Below, in pieces: positions 57,923 to 64,000 of a DNA stretch of 64,000 nucleotides. Positions within the stretch are counted from its first letter, which is position 1. Every line of letters starts with the position of its first letter. Below the pieces are notes generated by a model. The model did no database searches, had not been told where the DNA came from, and was given only the letters and a program-made list of their open reading frames with translations. The stretch lies in assembly GCA_009859145.1 (NCBI GenBank), contig VRVR01000037.1:181885-245884 (forward strand), given 5' to 3'. Position numbers and translations under genes: made by a program. The stretch is from Andalucia godoyi (Eukaryota; Discoba; Jakobea; Jakobida; Andaluciidae).

Positions 57923-59224
57923 ATGCCTTCGAATTCTTTGCAGCATGTGTACTCCAACGGCACGGCGTATGGCACGACGACAATGATTCTGGGGCGTCCT
58001 CGGTCCGATGCAGCGTACTGGGCGGTGATGGCGATCAATCCATTCTCGCTTGATCTGGATGATGATGGGGTCACAGCTAACGATAACTCGCCTCTTCAAA
58101 CCAAAATTTGTGAAGTCATAGTTTTTGCCATTGAATCGAATCCGCAGAACTTTTCTGCTTTGAGAAGCTACGACACTGAAATTGGACGCAATGAAAACTA
58201 CATGGCTGTCCTTCATTCTCCGAACTCATTGGAAGCACCATGGCCCGCAGAAGATATTGAGGATCGCTTGCGTTGTAGTGTTGCAAATGAGATGGAGCGT
58301 CGAAGAGGATACCTGAAACGGTTGGTTAGTCCCGACGGTGTGCTATACGGTGAAAACGGGCGTGCACTTCACTGGAAAACCATGGAGAACGAAGATATTT
58401 CAAGTGCGGACGTTGATTTTTCTATCACGGTTTGGTTTCCTCCACGTTTTTTACATCCGCTTCCTTCCCTGCAGGATGTCGACCCTCTTTCCGTGTTTGT
58501 GCATCTGCTGTTGAACATGCATTGTCTATGCCAAGAGACACCCTGGGAGAAACGCACAAAGTCCGCGAGCGAGCTTCTTCGCATCGCTCGCCTTTATGAA
58601 GAGAAGAAGGGCTCTAATGCAGAAAGCCTGTTTCCAGCCAGCTTTCCCAAATTTCGTCTTCTCACGAGCATCAAGGGTCGACCGAACCCAGAGTCGAGGT
58701 ATTGGGCTTTGTTTTTGGTTGGTCCGGGATCTACTGGAAGAATTATTCTGATCGAAGCGAGTCTTCACAATGGAGCAGTCTGCAAAGAATATGTGGATTT
58801 CTTTGAAAGGAACGTCCTTGGCGGAGATAGCGGGTTCATCTTGACGCTCATTCACGAATTTGGTGACACTGGCGAAGAAAACACGTTTGGCATTGATGTG
58901 CTGGAATACGCGGCACGCGAAATAGCGCTGCAGCAGTACCTTGAGCAAAAGAAAGGCGACTATCCTATTGATGACATGGTAGATGACAAGCGAACCCGCA
59001 AACAGAAGGGCAAGGATGCCTGCTGGACTCGAGAAAGTATTGAGGATTTCATAGCGAATGATGGGGACATTAGCGAACTTCCTCTGGAGCGCATGAAGAA
59101 AACCATTACGGTCTCTGTTGTCATTTGCAATGGGTATTTGGAACCCTGCCCGAGCATTGCTGAGCACCAGAAAGGAGCACGCATGACGAAGTTCAAGCAC
59201 GTTATGCGTAACTTTGGTTTTTGA
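57923..59224 (+). CDS. Unknown protein made of two diverged tandem domains
   Basis: The protein has 433 residues from ATG 57923. No known family is recognised. The two halves share a pattern. Residues about 25-190 start with LGRPRSDAAYWAVMAINP and end with DFSITVWFPP...LHPLPS. Residues about 250-420 start with KGRPNPESRYWALFLVGP and end with KTITVSVVIC...LEPCPS. Each unit contains a beta-strand-rich start, a Leu/Glu-rich helical middle and a closing strand. A helical connector (ELLRIARLYEEKKGSNAESL) joins them. No signal peptide, membrane span or catalytic motif is visible. It lies next to the DUF4246 gene in the same direction, with no evidence of functional linkage. Confidence 0.65.
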   Translation: MPSNSLQHVYSNGTAYGTTTMILGRPRSDAAYWAVMAINPFSLDLDDDGVTANDNSPLQTKICEVIVFAIESNPQNFSALRSYDTEIGRNENYMAVLHSPNSLEAPWPAEDIEDRLRCSVANEMERRRGYLKRLVSPDGVLYGENGRALHWKTMENEDISSADVDFSITVWFPPRFLHPLPSLQDVDPLSVFVHLLLNMHCLCQETPWEKRTKSASELLRIARLYEEKKGSNAESLFPASFPKFRLLTSIKGRPNPESRYWALFLVGPGSTGRIILIEASLHNGAVCKEYVDFFERNVLGGDSGFILTLIHEFGDTGEENTFGIDVLEYAAREIALQQYLEQKKGDYPIDDMVDDKRTRKQKGKDACWTRESIEDFIANDGDISELPLERMKKTITVSVVICNGYLEPCPSIAEHQKGARMTKFKHVMRNFGF

Positions 59225-59740
59225 TGTGTTGGGCCAACTTTGCGAACTGTGGTCATAGGCTGTCCCAGGCCTCCGCTGCACAATGTTTTCAAACTATTCA
59301 GATAAACCACTATGGAGATCATTCCTGCCGGGTGTCCAATCGCGTCCAGCTGTCGTCGATTGTTCCCGAAGCATTCCTAGGACTGCACGTGGAAACTTGG
59401 AATGCCACAGCTTTTTGGAAGGTGCAAAAATCGATTGCCCAAATCGAGGAGAGGGGCATGTGCGTATGCATGCCATACCACCATCCGGCAAGCCTTTGTT
59501 CCAAATATGTAGTAAAAAAATAGGAAAATGAAGAAAACCAGTGATGAAGAACAGCTTCTCGATTACGATTCATAAGGGAGAAAATAAAAACTGCTGATGT
59601 TGATCGTTGGAACCTCGAGAAGGAGATTTCACTCCTTTTTTTTTTGAACCGGGCTCCTCGAATATGCAGCAGACCGCTGTCTTTGAACTTGCAAAACAAC
59701 TTTGAGGGCAAATGCATTCGTTGGCTCCACCTTCATCCTG
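59225..59740. other. Intergenic spacer
   Basis: The spacer contains overlapping open frames of about 60-130 codons on both strands without motifs, and an 11-base T run near 59636. The DUF4246 start is uncertain, so some of the right end could be coding if an upstream exon exists. No RNA gene is seen. Confidence 0.4.
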
Positions 59741-61309
59741 ATGACACCATCCAGGAAGGCATTGTGCAAATCGATCAAACTTTTGCGGACGGATCGTTTT
59801 CGCCGGTTTGTGGACGTACTCAGGCTGCAGAGATCGCGATTTTTGCGAGAGGCCGTGGATCTTGCGTTTCAAACACGTGCCAAAGCGGACAGTCCATCTA
59901 GCGCACTGGCGACTCTCCAGCAGGAAATCCACGAACATGATTTGAATCCGTTGCCCAGGATCCAGCTGGAAATGACGAAGCGGATGCTCGAGGAAGACAA
60001 GGTACTTGTCGAGACCAATGAGTTTGTGGAAACGTGCGTGGAGGAGAACTGGACAGGGGATGCAGGAGTCAGTAGTACGCTTAGCACTTTGGAGTACGGT
60101 TGGGAACGGGGTGTGTTCGACACGCTGTTGCATGGAGAGACAGAGACTCCCGAAGGGGTTGTGCATCGCATTGCTCATGTGTCCAAAGAAGAGCTGGCGC
60201 CGCTCAATGCAGCAATTGATGCTTTTCGAGACCGGGACGCTGTTGCAGACTATCATCCAGGGTCCGGGAAGCACGTTCGCAATATCCTCCACCCCAGTTT
60301 GTTTCCGTACATCACAAAGGCGGAAACGGCAAGCGAGAAGCGAACGCATGAAGGACAGATGGAAGTCAAGCCCGGGACAATTTGCAGTCCTAAACGAGAA
60401 CACGGAGAAGAAAACGACGACTTTGGCCGTCTTTATCGAAGGTCGCGATACCAGTGGATGCCTTCTGAAGTGCAGGTAGACGACGACGGAGTGCCGAGGT
60501 TTGTTTCCCCCGTGAATGGAGTGCATCCCCAGCACGATGCCGACTTGCAGCGCTGTCTTGAGTCGGTTCTGTCCCTCGCCATTCCAGCTTGGGAGCATGT
60601 TCTTGGATACACAAAATCGATGCACTGGACCGACTACCAAACTGCCCGTGGAAGCTGGAAGGTCCGCAAACGAAGTAAGCTCGTCAGCAAGCCGGTGTCG
60701 CTGCGTGGCAAGCGGCTGCAAGTCATCCCGAAGATCGCCGATATTGAGCTCAAGGAAGATGGTGATACTCATGAAGGGGTCTGGCACGTTGAAGGTCTTT
60801 CGCACGAACGGATTGTTGCCACTGCGCTTGCATATCTGCGGAAGGACAGCACGGTTCAAGGAGGGTCTTTACTGTTTCGGCGCTCATTCAGCCCCGACGA
60901 GACGAGTTTTTTGGCTGCAAACACCCAGCAAAATGAAGCTGCCGAATCACCACTGCTGTCTGCAGGGCTTGTTCCATTAGGAAAGCTCACTCCGAGTGCC
61001 GGAGACCTCGTTGCATTTCCCAACAGCCATCAGCACAAATTGGAGCCCATTTTTGCAAATGCAAAAGCAGGCCTTGGCATGCCCAGAGCAAGTCATCAGC
61101 GAATCGCCATTCGACGGGTAGTGGTATTCTTCCTTGTTGATCCGTCCAGCCGGATTGTCTCCACCGCAGATGTCGTGCATCTGCCACACGCCTTGTTGAA
61201 CTACGAAGCAAGGTGCCGGATACGCCTTGCCATGATGGCAGAGCGGTCTGCCGCCAAAAAGGACCTGAACGGGGAACTGTCGCATAACTTTAACTTTTGC
61301 GAGCATTGA
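59741..61309 (+). CDS. DUF4246-family protein
   Basis: The predicted protein has 522 residues from ATG 59741. The frame also runs to a TTG at 59702, and a stop lies at 59684. The DUF4246 family is found mainly in fungi with some protists and resembles 2-oxoglutarate/Fe-dependent oxygenase-like folds, but its function is not established. Family landmarks are visible: YQWMPSEVQVDDDGVPRFVS, VNGVHPQHDADLQRCLESVL, SLRGKRLQVIPKIADIELK and GVWHVEGLSHERIVATALAY. Later come DLVAFPNSHQHKLEPI and VVVFFLVDPSSRIVSTADV. His and Asp/Glu residues in WHVEG and FPNSHQH could be metal ligands, which is inference. The N-terminal about 60 residues are basic and poorly conserved, so the start is the weakest point. 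Confidence 0.82.
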   Translation: MTPSRKALCKSIKLLRTDRFRRFVDVLRLQRSRFLREAVDLAFQTRAKADSPSSALATLQQEIHEHDLNPLPRIQLEMTKRMLEEDKVLVETNEFVETCVEENWTGDAGVSSTLSTLEYGWERGVFDTLLHGETETPEGVVHRIAHVSKEELAPLNAAIDAFRDRDAVADYHPGSGKHVRNILHPSLFPYITKAETASEKRTHEGQMEVKPGTICSPKREHGEENDDFGRLYRRSRYQWMPSEVQVDDDGVPRFVSPVNGVHPQHDADLQRCLESVLSLAIPAWEHVLGYTKSMHWTDYQTARGSWKVRKRSKLVSKPVSLRGKRLQVIPKIADIELKEDGDTHEGVWHVEGLSHERIVATALAYLRKDSTVQGGSLLFRRSFSPDETSFLAANTQQNEAAESPLLSAGLVPLGKLTPSAGDLVAFPNSHQHKLEPIFANAKAGLGMPRASHQRIAIRRVVVFFLVDPSSRIVSTADVVHLPHALLNYEARCRIRLAMMAERSAAKKDLNGELSHNFNFCEH

Positions 61310-61969
61310 TAAGGAGTAAAACGAGCCAGAGGATGGGGGTGGGTTGGGAGCTCATCGTGACCGTTCGTTGAGTTTTGCTTGTCGCTCTGAACCCACACGT
61401 GTCAGCATATCGTCCTTATAAAGTAGGACTTCTTGCAGGAAGAATGAGAGGAGTATTTGGAAATGTACGAGGCTGCTCTCTTTTTGCTGAACCGAGGGTT
61501 TTGAACTTGCATTTGCAGCGTGTCGTCACTCCTCAAGTGTTTCCGATCGAAGCTGGATTGCCGCATTGTCTGGTTGGACAAATGCCGTTCTTGGTCGTGC
61601 GCATTTTTCAGTCGATGTTCCGGAACTGTCGGCCCCTGTAGCGGAGCGGTTCACGTTTGACAAATGGTGACGTTGAATGAGCTTTCTTCGGCTTTCATGG
61701 TTTGCTGCGGCACAGCTGCTTCGTTCAACTCTGATCCGATGGATGCAAGCAGATTCCAAAAGTCTCAAAGGAAACAGCCGCACACCGACGACACGCGCTC
61801 GCTCCCTGAGTTCGATCTTCCATTGCTTTTTGAGTCCGCTTGCGTTTTGCAGTTTCCCACCCGACCCTGCAATGGTTATCTCGTCCGATTTTTGATTTTG
61901 GAACATTATAACAACGAGCTTTCATCTGTGCAGTCAAATCACACTTGATACAAAAATTTCTTGAATAGT
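61310..61969. other. Intergenic spacer before the last gene
   Basis: Small open frames occur on both strands (61375-61641 plus, 61526-61906 minus, 61664-61948 plus), all overlapping and without recognisable motifs. This is probably the 3' and 5' flanks of the neighbouring genes. Confidence 0.4.
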
Positions 61970-64000
61970 ATGTCTTCGAGCGGCGAAGAAAGTGATGGCC
62001 AGGACGTGAATTCGGCAGAGTCGACGTTCGCGCTGCTCAGCCCGTTCTATTCACACTTGTTTGTTTCGTGCTCCATGCTGAAGCGGTACCTTGTGCAGCC
62101 GGCGGTGTTTCAGCTGGCATGGTGCGCAAGCCTCACTGTTTTTGCACTGTCTTGGTTTTTCCGGAATGAGATGCGCACGCCAATCCGGGACTCTCTAACA
62201 GCCTCGGTCATCGTCTGGGTCTTTTTCGCAATCTCCTTCTTGACGCTGATAGGATTCCTGACCATGTTTTCGCGGTTCAGCTACGGGGACGCCGGCAACA
62301 CAGTCCTGACGATCGTGGTGCGGTGGATCGGGTGGTTCATGTTCGCGACCATCCCCATCCAGTACATGGTGCTTCGTGCGTACGCCCTGGAGGAGAACTC
62401 CATTCTGGGATCCCGGGTGGGCAGCGCAGAAAGCGTCATCCTCTTGGTGCATTTTTCTTGGACGCTGTTCATCGAGGGGCCCTTCTTGACCTTTTTCTGC
62501 AGCGACGTGGGCCCACTGGACCTCTCGCTTCAGGCAGTCTCCATGGGCATCTTCCCGTTCTCCGCGTTTGCCGTCCAAGTGCTGCTGCTTGTGATCGACT
62601 TCATTTCGATCGCAGTGAGCCTGCGCGTCGTCTTCTACATTTTTGCCTTTTTCTTTTCATTCTGCATCTTGGCCGCCTTTCTGTATGTTCTCCCGTGGCG
62701 CTTGCCCGAAGGAAATGTGCTCATGATGTATCCTTTTCTTGCCATCATTGTCGTCGCAGCGTTTGAAGTATCCGACACCCGCCAACCGGAAATTGTCGTG
62801 CCTGTGCTGCTGCTCTCCTTTCTGTTCTTGTGGGTCTGCACCGTGCTGTCGTTCACGCGGCATGCGACGAAGCGCAAACGTCTGGACCGCGCTCCGATGC
62901 AGAGCGGCCTTCCTCCGTCGGAGGCCGACGTGTTTGACCACGACCTGTTTCTGCTGTCGCAGTGTGCAGATCCGTTTGACTGTGATGTGGCATTGAGGGC
63001 CATTCTTCGATCGAGACTTGGGATGTCGAACGTACATTCGGTTCCGTTCTGCTTTGGTCTCTCGGGAACAAGCGATCTGACGATGGAGCATGGCCAGGAG
63101 ATTCTCCAGCTGTACTCGACCGCCCTCGACATCTTTCCGCTTTCGCCGTTTCTCGCCGGCCAGTTCTGTCTGCTGGGCTACCAGCTGAACATGGCTGCAG
63201 GCCGCACGTACGTCTGGACGCAGTCGGCAAGCATTGTCCGACTGGCGCTGATGCAAAAGGTGCGCTCCATCTGGAGCGCGTCGGCAACGTTTGAGTTTTA
63301 CCACGGCTTGCTTTCGCTGCGGTCGTCGACGGACACCGTGGGGGCGGACGGCAACTTGGGCCTTCGGCAGATTCGTGCAGAAATGGGAGCTCTCGATCGC
63401 ATCCGGAAGGAGATTGTGGTCGTTACGGCGATTTTCTGGAAGGAGATCATGTCGATGACGTCGCAGTCTCGAGTGGATCAGCAGACGCGGAATTTCGTTT
63501 CCAAGCGCGGTTTCTTCCGGAAGTGGACTGCGCGATCGTGGGAGTCTACGTTTGATCTCTCGCACCTGTGGTCCATCTTGTCGTACATGGAGGACCTTGA
63601 GAAGCGTGGATCCATGATCATCCTGCGCATGGAGGGCATGCCCATGGTGACCCCTGAAATGCTGCGGTGCCGCGCCCGATGGTTCAACGACGTGGAGCAC
63701 AATGGCGAGTTGTCTTCCAAGCTGCTGACCCAAGCCGACACCCTGGAAGACCACATGACGCGATTTTCTCGCCGTCCTGCAGCAGATGGTTTCCACAGCC
63801 GAGATTCCCGCAAGCCCCATGTCGCCATTGCGGCCAATCCTGTTCCGCGCCCCGCCTCGGGTGTGTCCAGCAGCGATCCGTCCATGCAGCGTAACATTGC
63901 CTTTGATTTGGCGGAGGATCAAAACCAGGATCGAGTCGTCGAGTCCCAGGTCTCCCAGAACAACAATCCCACGCCTGGGTCTGGAGTGGGGTTTGGCACC
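61970..64000 (+). CDS. Polytopic membrane protein with TPR-like cytosolic region (TmcB/TmcC-like), partial
   Basis: The frame opens at ATG 61970 and is still open at the last base, giving 677 residues of a truncated protein. Residues about 35-305 contain about eight membrane spans (LAWCASLTVFALSWFF, VIVWVFFAISFLTLIGFLTM, VLLLVIDFISIAVSLRVVFY, IVVPVLLLSFLFLWVCTVLS). A charged cytosolic part follows. Its helical region (HGQEILQLYSTALDIFPLSP, FLAGQFCLLGYQLNMAAGR) resembles the half-TPR repeats of the TmcB/TmcC family known from Dictyostelium and ciliates. Another helical block includes LDRIRKEIVVVTAIFWKEIM. The end is Ser/Asn-rich. TmcB-type proteins often continue into PAS or further membrane parts, so sequence beyond the window is needed to settle the identity. 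Confidence 0.7.
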   Translation, partial: MSSSGEESDGQDVNSAESTFALLSPFYSHLFVSCSMLKRYLVQPAVFQLAWCASLTVFALSWFFRNEMRTPIRDSLTASVIVWVFFAISFLTLIGFLTMFSRFSYGDAGNTVLTIVVRWIGWFMFATIPIQYMVLRAYALEENSILGSRVGSAESVILLVHFSWTLFIEGPFLTFFCSDVGPLDLSLQAVSMGIFPFSAFAVQVLLLVIDFISIAVSLRVVFYIFAFFFSFCILAAFLYVLPWRLPEGNVLMMYPFLAIIVVAAFEVSDTRQPEIVVPVLLLSFLFLWVCTVLSFTRHATKRKRLDRAPMQSGLPPSEADVFDHDLFLLSQCADPFDCDVALRAILRSRLGMSNVHSVPFCFGLSGTSDLTMEHGQEILQLYSTALDIFPLSPFLAGQFCLLGYQLNMAAGRTYVWTQSASIVRLALMQKVRSIWSASATFEFYHGLLSLRSSTDTVGADGNLGLRQIRAEMGALDRIRKEIVVVTAIFWKEIMSMTSQSRVDQQTRNFVSKRGFFRKWTARSWESTFDLSHLWSILSYMEDLEKRGSMIILRMEGMPMVTPEMLRCRARWFNDVEHNGELSSKLLTQADTLEDHMTRFSRRPAADGFHSRDSRKPHVAIAANPVPRPASGVSSSDPSMQRNIAFDLAEDQNQDRVVESQVSQNNNPTPGSGVGFGT

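Noticed and set aside
59570-60859. Minus-strand 429-codon frame opposite the DUF4246 gene
   Set aside because: The plus strand carries the conserved DUF4246 motifs over the same bases.

Overview
The window looks like nuclear DNA of a free-living, flagellated, mitochondriate protist with a compact, intron-poor genome. The evidence is direct. The genes are eukaryotic single-exon reading frames of 75 to 1,153 codons on both strands, with short AT-rich or microsatellite-rich spacers. The ordinary stop codons are used. Products include mitochondrial SAM50 and the complex I subunit NDUFB7, the ciliary protein CFAP70, an endosomal Qa-SNARE, BLOC1S1 and APC3/CDC27. No operon, CRISPR, insertion sequence, rRNA or tRNA gene was found. 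Lineage is uncertain: a jakobid such as Andalucia or another deep-branching flagellate would fit, and a zoosporic relative of fungi cannot be excluded because two Zn2Cys6 regulators are present.

Layout. 1-9 kb: 3' end of an unknown gene, a possible spliced minus-strand exon near 0.9-1.0 kb, a LARP4-like La-motif/RRM protein, a low-complexity hypothetical, a hairpin-rich non-coding stretch at 6.3-6.86 kb, and the rRNA-processing factor ESF1. 9-19 kb: a polytopic membrane protein, a low-complexity nuclear-looking protein, and a large LRR receptor-like membrane protein. 19-32 kb: a SAP-SWIM-RING ubiquitin ligase, a secreted GPI-phospholipase D, CFAP70, SAM50, and an unknown Ser-rich protein. 32-43 kb: BLOC1S1, CDC27, a Kelch protein, a two-repeat Myb factor whose frame is broken, and a Zn2Cys6 factor. 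43-54 kb: TAPT1/Emp65, an unknown protein with a faint DOCK DHR-2-like tail, a divergent QTRT2 lacking the usual zinc cysteines, a Zn2Cys6 factor with a PAS-like C-terminus, NDUFB7, a syntaxin and RidA. 54-64 kb: a Cys-less pentameric ligand-gated ion channel, a gene-poor stretch with a perfect hairpin, an internally duplicated unknown protein, a DUF4246 protein, and the 5' part of a polytopic membrane protein that runs off the window.

Neighbours are functionally unrelated, as expected for eukaryotic housekeeping DNA, so no pathway can be read from gene order. The most unusual items are the pentameric channel with an extra ectodomain, the fungal-type regulators, the degenerate QTRT2, the broken Myb gene, the duplicated unknown protein, and the two candidate non-coding/spliced elements. 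Several reading frames can be extended upstream through GTG or TTG and through microsatellites. Starts given here are the first credible ATG.
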